From contig CACZVE010000001.1 in the NCBI GenBank assembly GCA_902784565.1, positions 124,001 to 188,000 of the forward strand: a DNA stretch of 64,000 bases, given 5' to 3'. Both the position numbers and the translations under genes were made by a program. Under the pieces are notes generated by a model. That model saw nothing but the letters and a program-made list of their open reading frames with translations, made no database searches and was not told the DNA's origin. Shown piece after piece: positions 41,525-49,397 of this stretch. Positions within the stretch are counted from its first letter, which is position 1; each line of letters begins with the position of its first letter. This DNA is from an uncultured Prevotellaceae bacterium (GTDB lineage Bacteria; Bacteroidota; Bacteroidia; Bacteroidales; Bacteroidaceae).

Positions 41525-42234
41525 AATTTTTATGTCGTATTATAGTATTCTCCTTCCTCTTTCCTCTTTCCTCTTTCCTCCTTACCTCCTGTACACAGGA
41601 TGCCTACGAGAAGGGCGAAGGTAAATACTCCCTGATGCGGGCTGACTTTGTAGAGGCGCGGGCCAATGCACAGAAGGAGATAGACCAGATTACCACTGAT
41701 GACGGGGAACAATTGTCTGCCTCCAAGCCCTTCACTGCCAAATTGGTTGTCACCCCCGACTCGGTTTACCGCTGTATATTATATTATAATAAGGTACGCG
41801 CGAAGACGGGTCAAGAGGTTTTTGAACCGATCTCCATTGGTGAGGTGCCTTGTCCGAAGGTAACCCCTTTGTCGGAACTGGACAAGGAGATGAAGACCGA
41901 TCCCGTGAAGTTCGAGAGTGCCTGGGTAAGTAAATCGGGCAAATATCTGAATATGAGTCTCTACCTGATGACAGGCACGACCGAGGATGAGAAGGCGCGT
42001 CAAACACTCCATGTCATTCAGGACACTATCATGACTCATCCTGATGGTACTCGCACCAGTCATCTCCGTCTTTACCACGATCAGGCAGGCGTCCCTGAGT
42101 ATTATTCCACCCAGGTTTACGTCAGTATCCTGACCTCACAGATTCCTGCAGACTCTGTCCGTCTCACGATTAACACCTACAAAACCCCTATCACCAAATC
42201 TTTCTCCCTGCGTTGTGAGACAAATACTCATTAA
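41521..42234 (+). CDS. Lipoprotein, NigD-like (237 aa)
   Basis: The signal peptide ends in a lipobox (FLLTSC, Cys at residue 24). The mature part has beta-rich segments with LVVTPDSVYRCILYYNKV, VKFESAWVSKSGKYLNMSLY and EYYSTQVYVSILTSQIPADS that fit NigD-like proteins of Bacteroidota, whose function is unknown. The signal-peptide codons contain a heptanucleotide tract (CCTCTTT)n at 41556-41580. The last codons (ITKSFSLR, then CETNTH) come from an apparent insertion, because the same 25 bases reappear with an immediate stop at 44679-44705. The protein therefore probably ended at SFSLR originally. Confidence 0.8.
   Translation: MKFLCRIIVFSFLFPLSSFLLTSCTQDAYEKGEGKYSLMRADFVEARANAQKEIDQITTDDGEQLSASKPFTAKLVVTPDSVYRCILYYNKVRAKTGQEVFEPISIGEVPCPKVTPLSELDKEMKTDPVKFESAWVSKSGKYLNMSLYLMTGTTEDEKARQTLHVIQDTIMTHPDGTRTSHLRLYHDQAGVPEYYSTQVYVSILTSQIPADSVRLTINTYKTPITKSFSLRCETNTH
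41556..41580. repeat. Heptanucleotide tract (CCTCTTT)3.6 in a signal-peptide region
   Basis: Three full CCTCTTT units and a partial fourth encode part of FPLSSFLL in the lipoprotein signal. Because 7 is not a multiple of 3, loss or gain of a unit would shift the frame. Confidence 0.7.
42190..42214. repeat. Left copy of a 25-bp direct repeat flanking the CotH gene
   Basis: ATCACCAAATCTTTCTCCCT, then GCGTT, forms the end of the lipoprotein gene and stops exactly at the base before the CotH GTG start. An identical copy is at 44679-44703. Confidence 0.9.
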
Positions 42235-44659
42235 GGTGTTCGTCACCATCATGATGTTGTATGCAGCCAATGGCCATGCACAACTCGTCATCAACGAACT
42301 GATGCAGTCGAATATTGACTGTGTGATGGATGACATTAAGGAGTATCCTGACTCTTGGGTGGAGTTGTATAACCCATCTGATGCAGACATAAATCTGAGA
42401 AATTACAGGATTGGTAAGACCAACGATCCGAATGAAGCCTGGAAACTGCCTAATAAGACAATTGGGGCAGGAAAGTATATTCTCGTCTATTGTGACACAG
42501 AAGCCAATGGCTTGCATACCAACTTCCGGTTGGAATCTGGGAAGGGCATGGATGTCTATCTATTTAATGGAGGAAAAATCGTTGATAGTGTCACGGGTCT
42601 CGAGAAACAGCCCGCACCCAATATTGCCTACGGCAGAGAAGACGATGGCAGTAATGTATGGGGCTATCAACTCACTCCCACGCCGCAGGCAGGTAATGTA
42701 GGACAGGTCTGCGATAGAGACCATATTCTTGGGGTACCGGTATTCAGTGAAAGTGGATATGTGACGGAAAAGAAACGGAGTATGAAACTGATACTGAGTC
42801 TCCCCGATGACGCACCAGAAGGAACGGTTATCAGATATACCATCGACGGGGCGGAGCCTACACTTACAACGGGTGAGACATATACAGCGCCTATCAAATT
42901 CTCAGACTCCCGCATCATCCGTGCCAAACTATTCTGTGAGGGATGGCTGTCACCAAGGAGTATCACACAGTCCTATATCGTACACGGGCGAGAAATAACC
43001 CTGCCCGTCATCTCCATCAACATGAACCAAGAGTATCTGGATGATCCAGAGACGGGCATCTTCGCTTGTAATCAGGAGTCGTATCAGAAAAACAACTGGC
43101 GCAGGCCACTTAACTTGGAGTTCTTCGTTGAAGGCAACCAGAATAGCCTGTTGAATCAACTCTGTGAGATGCGTATCTCCGGCTCTGCATCACGAGGAGC
43201 CTCCAAGAAATCGATAGCCATCTATGCGCATAAGCGTTTTGGGACGAAACGTTTCGACTATGAGTTCTTTCCTGACCAGAAACCTGGAGTCAGGGATTTC
43301 AAATCGCTTGTGCTCCGTAATGCAGGCAATGACTATGACTATCTGTATATGCGTGATGCCATCATACAACGTTCAATGGCGCAGAATGCAGACCTCGACT
43401 GGCAGGCATGGAGACCGGCCATCATCTATATCAATGGCACTTATTATGGTATGCTGAATATCCGTGAGAGGGCAAATGGTAATAACATCTACACCAATTA
43501 CGACGGATTAGAAGACATCGACTTGTTAGAAAACAACGACCTGAAGGAGGGCACGAAGGATTATTTCAGACAGTTCCGTACTTTCTACAACGAACAAGGC
43601 CACACCTTGGCAGAATATGCGGAGCGCATGGATTGGGAAGAGTATATCAACCTCATGATTATGAATCTCTATTTCAACAATCAGGACTTTCCGGGCAACA
43701 ACAGTGTCATGTGGAGGCCAAGGGCAGAGGGTGGTAAATGGCGTTGGATAGCAAAAGATACTGATTTTGGTATTGGACTCTACGGGTCTTCTCCCGAATA
43801 CAACACCGTAGCATGGCTCAATACGCCCGACTACGACAGCGATAGGGCCTGGGGCAATACTTCCGATGCCACCCGACTATTCCGTCGACTGATGGAAGAC
43901 AAAGACTTTTATCGTGAATTCATTGACCGTTGCTGTATCTATATGGGTGACTTCCTGAATGAGAAGGATGTCCGTGACATCTGGGATCCTATGTATGATA
44001 TGATCAAGTACGAGTATCCTTATCATCGCAGTCTTATCAACCGTTGGTGGCCCAAATATGATGAAGAACTGAACAAGGCGCATGAATGGCTGGCCAAGCG
44101 TACCTATCATTTTTATACGATGCTGGGTGAGTATTACAAACTGGGAGAGCCCTTTACGTTGACCATCAACATGAGTACTCTTCCCCGGGAAGACATATCT
44201 ATCAACTTCAATGGTATCAACCTGCATCATCCGATATACGCAGGAAAGTTTTTCGCTAACCGTCAAATAACACTCACGGCAACTCCCATAGAGGAAGATA
44301 TAGAGATCCTCGGATGGAAGATTATACAGGTAGGATTAACAGGTTCGGTGAGTACACAGGAAATGAAGGGAGCCGTGTGTTCTCTCATAGTTCCGTCCTG
44401 TAACAGTATCGCCATAGAGACAATTGTCGGAGGGAAGGCTGGTATCACGACTACAGGGACTCAGACATGGAACTGGCTGCGTGGTAACGATGAAATCATT
44501 GTTGTCAATGTTCCACAAGGAGTGTCCGTCAGACTCTACGATATCAGGGGCATGCTCCTATTCCAGACTACTGCTACAGGAACAGAGATACACATTCCTG
44601 CACCCAAAGAAACACTCTATCTCCTGAAGGTCGGCCAAGATACTGTCAAACTACAATAA
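42215..44659 (+). CDS. Secreted CotH-kinase-family protein with lamin-tail domain (814 aa)
   Basis: Translation probably starts at GTG 42215, which begins a signal peptide (MRQILIKVFVTIMMLYAANGHA). Domains in order: a lamin-tail domain (LVINELMQSNIDCV, WVELYNPSDADINLRNYRIG); a chitobiase/beta-hexosaminidase C-terminal-like segment (GTVIRYTIDGAEPTLTTGET); a CotH-like protein-kinase-fold domain (ISGSASRGASKKSIAIYA, NAGNDYDYLYMRDAIIQRS, WRWIAKDTDFGIG); and a type IX-like C-terminal tail (VRLYDIRGMLLFQTTATGTE). It lies between two exact 25-bp repeats and overlaps the upstream gene by 20 bases, so it appears to have been inserted. The substrate is unknown. Confidence 0.85.
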   Translation: MRQILIKVFVTIMMLYAANGHAQLVINELMQSNIDCVMDDIKEYPDSWVELYNPSDADINLRNYRIGKTNDPNEAWKLPNKTIGAGKYILVYCDTEANGLHTNFRLESGKGMDVYLFNGGKIVDSVTGLEKQPAPNIAYGREDDGSNVWGYQLTPTPQAGNVGQVCDRDHILGVPVFSESGYVTEKKRSMKLILSLPDDAPEGTVIRYTIDGAEPTLTTGETYTAPIKFSDSRIIRAKLFCEGWLSPRSITQSYIVHGREITLPVISINMNQEYLDDPETGIFACNQESYQKNNWRRPLNLEFFVEGNQNSLLNQLCEMRISGSASRGASKKSIAIYAHKRFGTKRFDYEFFPDQKPGVRDFKSLVLRNAGNDYDYLYMRDAIIQRSMAQNADLDWQAWRPAIIYINGTYYGMLNIRERANGNNIYTNYDGLEDIDLLENNDLKEGTKDYFRQFRTFYNEQGHTLAEYAERMDWEEYINLMIMNLYFNNQDFPGNNSVMWRPRAEGGKWRWIAKDTDFGIGLYGSSPEYNTVAWLNTPDYDSDRAWGNTSDATRLFRRLMEDKDFYREFIDRCCIYMGDFLNEKDVRDIWDPMYDMIKYEYPYHRSLINRWWPKYDEELNKAHEWLAKRTYHFYTMLGEYYKLGEPFTLTINMSTLPREDISINFNGINLHHPIYAGKFFANRQITLTATPIEEDIEILGWKIIQVGLTGSVSTQEMKGAVCSLIVPSCNSIAIETIVGGKAGITTTGTQTWNWLRGNDEIIVVNVPQGVSVRLYDIRGMLLFQTTATGTEIHIPAPKETLYLLKVGQDTVKLQ

Positions 44660-44678
44660 ATTGAGTATTATTCCCTCC

Positions 44679-44703
44679 ATCACCAAATCTTTCTCCCTGC
44701 GTT
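44679..44703. repeat. Right copy of the 25-bp direct repeat flanking the CotH gene
   Basis: Identical to 42190-42214. Here the next bases complete a TAA in the lipoprotein frame (ITKSFSLR stop), so this copy looks like the original gene end. Confidence 0.9.
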
Positions 44704-44714
44704 AAATGGTTTAT

Positions 44715-45719
44715 CTATCCTATTGTCGCAGTTAGGAATGATGCGTTTCCGAAAATATAGAGCACATTTTCGCAGGCAGGCACGAGGATGGTCTCACCCT
44801 GACGGATGCTGATACCGTTGATGTTGGCTTCGCCCCAAAGGCACATCACCACGACAAATGAGTCGCAGTGGAAATCAACCTGTGAGGCTACCTGCACGAC
44901 GACACGATGGACGACGAAATGAGGACAGTTGACGAGTTGAGAGATGGGTTTCGTCGAGTCGTAACTACTGCGATATTCCGGCCACACGCGATAGTCGATG
45001 GCATCGCGGGCCTGTTGGATATGCAGTTCACGGGGCTGGCCGTGGGCATCCTTTCGTCCAAAGTCGTAGACGCGGTAAGTAATGTCGCTGGTCTCTTGTA
45101 TCTCAGCCAGGAAGTTGCCGGCACCGATGGCATGCAGACGACCTGCTGGCAGGAAAAAGAGGTCGCCGTCATGAGCCTCGTGGGTGGCTATCACATCTTG
45201 CATGGGGGAGTGGGAACTCGACGGTAAACCATCGGGGGCTGTTTCGGGAACGGGGGCATTTGCCAGTTGTTCGTATTCGTCGGGCGTGATACTCTTCTTC
45301 AGACCGGAATAGATCTTAGCACCTACATCACTCTTGATGATGTACCACATCTCCGTCTTTCCCTGACAACCGTGACGCTCCATCGCTAATTTGTCATCAG
45401 GGTGTACCTGCACGCTGAGGTCTTGACGTGAATCGATGAACTTCACCAACAGCGGAAATTGGTTGCCATACTTCTTATAGACTTTCTGGCCTACAAGCAG
45501 TCCCTTGTACTTGTCGATTAGTTCTGTCAATGTCAGACCTACGTCCACATCGTCGATAAGTCCGCGCTCTATGGCACGGCTCTCGTGACCGGGTACTCCA
45601 CTGATCTCCCAACTCTCACCGATATTTGGCTGGGCGGTAAAAATACCCTTGAAGGGGGCTATTTGATAGCCTCCCCACAGGGTGGTCTTCAGATACGGTT
45701 CAAACTTATATGGTTTCAT
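44715..45719 (-). CDS. manA: Mannose-6-phosphate isomerase, class I
   Basis: A 334-residue cupin-fold zinc enzyme that interconverts mannose-6-P and fructose-6-P. Landmarks are LKTTLWGGYQIAPFKG, GESWEISGVPGHESR, the metal-binding LSVQVHPDDKLA, and HEAHDGDLFFLPAGRLHAIG. It feeds both mannose use and GDP-mannose synthesis. It is next to the glycan-utilisation locus, which could suggest a mannose-containing substrate, but it has its own promoter and is on the other strand from the first GH5 gene, so the link is weak. Confidence 0.92.
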   Translation of the reverse strand: MKPYKFEPYLKTTLWGGYQIAPFKGIFTAQPNIGESWEISGVPGHESRAIERGLIDDVDVGLTLTELIDKYKGLLVGQKVYKKYGNQFPLLVKFIDSRQDLSVQVHPDDKLAMERHGCQGKTEMWYIIKSDVGAKIYSGLKKSITPDEYEQLANAPVPETAPDGLPSSSHSPMQDVIATHEAHDGDLFFLPAGRLHAIGAGNFLAEIQETSDITYRVYDFGRKDAHGQPRELHIQQARDAIDYRVWPEYRSSYDSTKPISQLVNCPHFVVHRVVVQVASQVDFHCDSFVVVMCLWGEANINGISIRQGETILVPACENVLYIFGNASFLTATIG

Positions 45720-45736
45720 CTTTCTGTTTTACGCTG

Positions 45737-45744
45737 CAAAGTTA
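45737..45744 (-). promoter_or_regulatory. -7 element of manA
   Basis: Minus strand TAACTTTG followed by CA, 18 bases before the manA start. Confidence 0.6.
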
Positions 45745-45858
45745 TGAATAATTGTTGAAACCTCATTTCTATTTCTTGATAAATACTGATACTTTCTTGT
45801 TTATTCATGACACTACTTATTTGCTAAGGCTTCACTTTTCAAAAAAACGATGCTGAAA

Positions 45859-45890
45859 TTTGGTATTTCACAATAAAAAGTATATCTTTG
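45859..45890 (+). promoter_or_regulatory. Promoter of the first GH5 gene
   Basis: TTTG at 45859-45862, 20-bp spacer and TATCTTTG at 45883-45890; the ATG at 45924 leaves a leader of about 29 bases. The rest of the manA-GH5 divergent region (45720-45923) holds only AT-rich sequence. Confidence 0.7.
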
Positions 45891-45923
45891 CACTGTATTT
45901 AAAAACAATTCTAATCTTTTTTT

Positions 45924-47684
45924 ATGGGAAGACTAATTACTTTAATGACTGGTATGCTTCTTATGATAACAATCCATATAGAAGCAGCGGATTTTGAGAC
46001 GGCCAAGGAGGCAGTGAAAAATATGGGTCTGGGTTGGAACCTTGGTAATACGTTGGAAGCCAACAACCAAACAGTGACAACAGACATCACAAGTGAGGCG
46101 TTTTGGGGACAACAGGGCCTAGAGTCGGAAACGTGCTGGGGACAGTATCCCACCACGCCTGAGTTGTTGAAGATGATGAAAGAGGCTGGCTTTGGGGCTA
46201 TCCGCGTGCCTGTGACTTGGTATAATCACATGGATAAGGACGGCAACGTGGATGCTGCCTGGATGGCACGTGTGCATGAGGTGGTCGATTATGTGATGAA
46301 TCAGGGTATGTATTGTATCATCAATGTACATCACGATACTGGTGCTGATGGCAACAGTTTCAAGTCGTGGATCAAGGCCGACGAGGCCAACTACGCCCAG
46401 AACAAGAATCGGTACGAAAAACTCTGGAGACAGATAGCCGAGGAGTTCAAGGACTATGATCAGCATCTGCTCTTCGAGAGTTATAATGAGATGCTCGACA
46501 AACTCAGTTCCTGGTGTTTCGCATCGTTTGCCGCATCGGGACAATACGATGCATCTGTTGCAACCTCGGCTTACAATGCCATTAACAGTTATGCTCAGAG
46601 TTTTGTGACAACGGTGAGAGCCACTGGCGGTAACAATGCTCAGCGTAACCTGATTGTCAATACGTATGGAAGTTGCAGTGGCGGTGGAACATGGAATCAA
46701 CACCTGAAAGATCCCTTGAAGGAGTTGAAATACCCGACCGATGCCGCAGGCGAGGGCCGTATCATATTCCAGATACATGCCTATCCTTCACTGGTCAATA
46801 CTGATAATAAGGGCAAAATAACAGGTAATCGTACTATTTCCAGTATTAAAAGTGAAATCGACGAAATGATCAATGGATGGAATACCCATCTTGTCAGTAA
46901 GGGGGCTCCGGTTATCCTCGGCGAATGGGGAACAAGTAATGTCGATGCTGATGTCACAGACTATGATGCGCGCCGTGAGTTGATGTTCCAGTTCTGTGAG
47001 TATCTCGTTCAGCAGTGCAAAGCTAATGATATCGCCACTTTCTACTGGATGGGACTTACCGATGGTATGGCGCGCTTCTTCCCTGCCTTCTCGCAGCCAG
47101 ATCTGGCAAAGACCATACTCCAGGCTTATCACGGAAGCAGTTTTAATCCAGTTCTGCCCGATGCCAAGGATTTCAGTATCTCTTGTACCGTTGACTATAA
47201 CCAACAATGGGGAGAGTTTAATCTTTATAAGGGTAGTAGTTTCACGTCAGCCGATTACAGCAGTGTGGTTTTAGAACTTGAAGATGCCCCGGCTTCCGGA
47301 TTGTTACAGTGGAAGATCAGTTGTACGAAGTATTCCAATGGATATACCAGGGATATAACTTCTGCCGAAAGCACATTGGCTTTTGCTGCCAATATGGGTA
47401 CTATCACTGGTATTACTCTGCAGTGTAAGCAAAGCAGTGGTCGTGTAAGAATTAAGAGTGTGAAACTCAAAAACAGAAATGGCGAGGAGTTACCTTGTAG
47501 TCCAAGTGTGGCATGGGGCTGTACAATGAGTGATGTCACTGCCAACTCATCGACGGGCATTTATGTGGTGAAGCAAGATCAGCCGTCAGATGGCAAGATC
47601 TACGATCTGTCTGGCCGTCTGTTAAAACAGCGACCTAAGAAGGGCCTTTATTTGATGAATGGAAAGAAAATAGTGGTTAACTAA
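45924..47684 (+). CDS. Secreted GH5 endoglucanase, GH5_4-like (586 aa)
   Basis: A signal peptide (MGRLITLMTGMLLMITIHIEA) is followed by a GH5 TIM barrel. It carries MGLGWNLGNTLEA, FGAIRVPVTWYNH, IINVHHDTGAD, the acid/base LLFESYNEM (Glu189) and the nucleophile VILGEWGTS (Glu334). These fit subfamily 4, whose members cut beta-1,4-glucans, xyloglucan or mixed-linkage glucan. The C-terminal 200 residues hold a beta-rich, possibly carbohydrate-binding, part (FNLYKGSSFTSADYSSVVLE) and the tail IYDLSGRLLKQRPKKGLYLM typical of secreted Prevotella proteins. It ends at a strong terminator shared with the converging GH5 gene. Confidence 0.9.
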   Translation: MGRLITLMTGMLLMITIHIEAADFETAKEAVKNMGLGWNLGNTLEANNQTVTTDITSEAFWGQQGLESETCWGQYPTTPELLKMMKEAGFGAIRVPVTWYNHMDKDGNVDAAWMARVHEVVDYVMNQGMYCIINVHHDTGADGNSFKSWIKADEANYAQNKNRYEKLWRQIAEEFKDYDQHLLFESYNEMLDKLSSWCFASFAASGQYDASVATSAYNAINSYAQSFVTTVRATGGNNAQRNLIVNTYGSCSGGGTWNQHLKDPLKELKYPTDAAGEGRIIFQIHAYPSLVNTDNKGKITGNRTISSIKSEIDEMINGWNTHLVSKGAPVILGEWGTSNVDADVTDYDARRELMFQFCEYLVQQCKANDIATFYWMGLTDGMARFFPAFSQPDLAKTILQAYHGSSFNPVLPDAKDFSISCTVDYNQQWGEFNLYKGSSFTSADYSSVVLELEDAPASGLLQWKISCTKYSNGYTRDITSAESTLAFAANMGTITGITLQCKQSSGRVRIKSVKLKNRNGEELPCSPSVAWGCTMSDVTANSSTGIYVVKQDQPSDGKIYDLSGRLLKQRPKKGLYLMNGKKIVVN

Positions 47685-47687
47685 TAG

Positions 47688-47732
47688 AAAGCAATCCCCG
47701 TTCAGTTTTTAAACGGGGATTGCTTTTTTTAT
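47688..47732. terminator. Bidirectional terminator between the two GH5 genes
   Basis: A 15-bp stem (AAAGCAATCCCCGTT at 47688-47702, complement at 47712-47726) with a 9-base loop and seven T. Confidence 0.9.
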
Positions 47733-47745
47733 AAGGACTGTCTCT

Positions 47746-49302
47746 TTATTTTGGAGCACTGTTGTATATGCTTTCCAGGGTGTAGGCGGCATCGTCAGAT
47801 GTGGTCGCCTCAATCATTTTCTTTACAAGCGACTCCATGTCGTTGATGTATGAGCCATCATTGTGGTTGAAGTAACCATGATGCTCGTCACCACTGCCTA
47901 TTGAGTTGTTATCCCAGATACAAACCGGTAGGTTGTAGGTGTGAGCAGCGCGGCAGACATACTCCAGATAGTAGTTGCGGAAGAGGTTTGAACGACTTGT
48001 CTTATGCATCACACAACCGTATTCGCCGATGTAAACTGGGATATTGTTGGCGATGAATTTCTCTTGCAGTTTCTGGAAGACTTCCCTGACATGTTCTTCA
48101 TTGGCACCAGAAACGAACTTTCCAGCCGCAGCCGTATGACCCCATTCAGACTTGCCGTAGTTTGCTTTCTCAGGTGAGAGCGTGAAAGCATCTGGGTCAT
48201 AGAAGTGGACGCTGACCATAATGTGGTTGGCTGGATCGGTAGGCAATACGAAATTGTTGTCAAGCACAAATGTCGGGCTGGATGCATAGCCAGGAACACC
48301 AATGTAACGGGTGGCGTTATTGCCGCCAGTGGCACGGATGGTATTTACCACCAGTTGATTCCACTCGTTCAGGGTGCGGTATTGTTTTCCGCCGTCTTTC
48401 CGATTGTCCCCCCAGCCCCAGCCGCCGTCCTGCAACTCGTTGAAGGATTCAAAGAAAAGGAAGTCACCTTTGTCTTTGAACGCCTCGGCAATCTGGGTCC
48501 ATGTTTTCTCAATACGGGTCTTAATGTCGCTGTTGAGAGCGGTATTGTTGGCAGCACCTTTGATGTCAAGCCAATACTCATCGTGGTGCATGTTTAAGAT
48601 GACGTTGAGACCGGCAGCTTCAGCCCAATCTACATTTTGTTTGACCTCAGTCATGTAGTTGGCATTGATGGTCCAATCGGTTCCTTTTTGGTAATTGCCC
48701 CACGTAACACAGATGCGTACAGTGCTCGCACCTGCTTTCTTCAGATTGGTATAGAGTGATGCCGTTGGCTTGGCATTGTCCCAATAGCCCGATTGGTTGG
48801 GTTCTCCGTCCTTCCCGGAACTGGTGTCGAAGTGGTTACCAAGGTTCCAACCCCATCCCAGTTTTTTGGTGAGGGCGATGGCATCATAGTCAGGAATGGA
48901 GCCAGCCCCTTTCTTGGTGGTGAAATTCAGTGTGAACTCTGGTGCTGAAACTGTTGGATCGTTTTTTGATACAATGGCACCTTTTTCAATCTTTAAGATA
49001 TATTTCATATCTTCTTCCAAGTTGAGCGGGATGTCAACCGACAAGGCTGATGTGGCATTGCTCTGGGCGGTCACTGCAGAGCCGTTGAGGGTAATGCCCG
49101 TACCAGTTACCTTGACAAGATCATTGTATCTCAAGGAGAGCGTCGTTGTGGACTTGGCATCTACTTCTGCTCCCTCAGAGATAGACTGATAATTCAGGAT
49201 AATGCTGACACTGGACTTAGGATCATCATTATTGTCACTGCCACCACAACTGGTCAACACAAGCGATGCTGTGAGTATCAGGAATTGATAGATTCTTCTC
49301 AT
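47746..49302 (-). CDS. Cell-surface GH5 endoglucanase lipoprotein, GH5_4-like (518 aa)
   Basis: The lipobox is LVLTSCGGS (Cys19). The N-terminal 110 residues form an Ig-like bacterial domain (VSIILNYQSISEGAEVDAKS..KYILKIEKGAI). The GH5 barrel follows: LGWGWNLGNHFDT, STVRICVTWGNYQ, VILNMHHDEYWLDI, acid/base FFESFNEL (Glu289) and nucleophile VYIGEYGC (Glu427). As a lipoprotein it is likely on the outer face, where it makes fragments for the SusC/D pair. It is the last gene of the minus-strand locus; a hairpin at 49348-49371 separates it from the surface lipoprotein gene. Confidence 0.9.
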   Translation of the reverse strand: MRRIYQFLILTASLVLTSCGGSDNNDDPKSSVSIILNYQSISEGAEVDAKSTTTLSLRYNDLVKVTGTGITLNGSAVTAQSNATSALSVDIPLNLEEDMKYILKIEKGAIVSKNDPTVSAPEFTLNFTTKKGAGSIPDYDAIALTKKLGWGWNLGNHFDTSSGKDGEPNQSGYWDNAKPTASLYTNLKKAGASTVRICVTWGNYQKGTDWTINANYMTEVKQNVDWAEAAGLNVILNMHHDEYWLDIKGAANNTALNSDIKTRIEKTWTQIAEAFKDKGDFLFFESFNELQDGGWGWGDNRKDGGKQYRTLNEWNQLVVNTIRATGGNNATRYIGVPGYASSPTFVLDNNFVLPTDPANHIMVSVHFYDPDAFTLSPEKANYGKSEWGHTAAAGKFVSGANEEHVREVFQKLQEKFIANNIPVYIGEYGCVMHKTSRSNLFRNYYLEYVCRAAHTYNLPVCIWDNNSIGSGDEHHGYFNHNDGSYINDMESLVKKMIEATTSDDAAYTLESIYNSAPK

Positions 49303-49344
49303 TTGAACGAATTGTTTTGATGATATCAGTTAGTTTTGGAAAAG

Positions 49345-49374
49345 AAGTGGGTGTGCCTATTGTGACACACCCGC
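49345..49374 (-). terminator. Possible terminator or attenuator between the surface lipoprotein and GH5 genes
   Basis: On the minus strand GGGTGTG and CACACCC (plus 49365-49371 and 49348-49354) form a 7-bp stem with a 10-base loop, followed by ACTTCTTTTCC. It may end transcription partly so that the GH5 gene is expressed less than the sus genes. Confidence 0.5.
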
Positions 49375-49397
49375 CTCTTTTTACTGTAACTTTCTCA

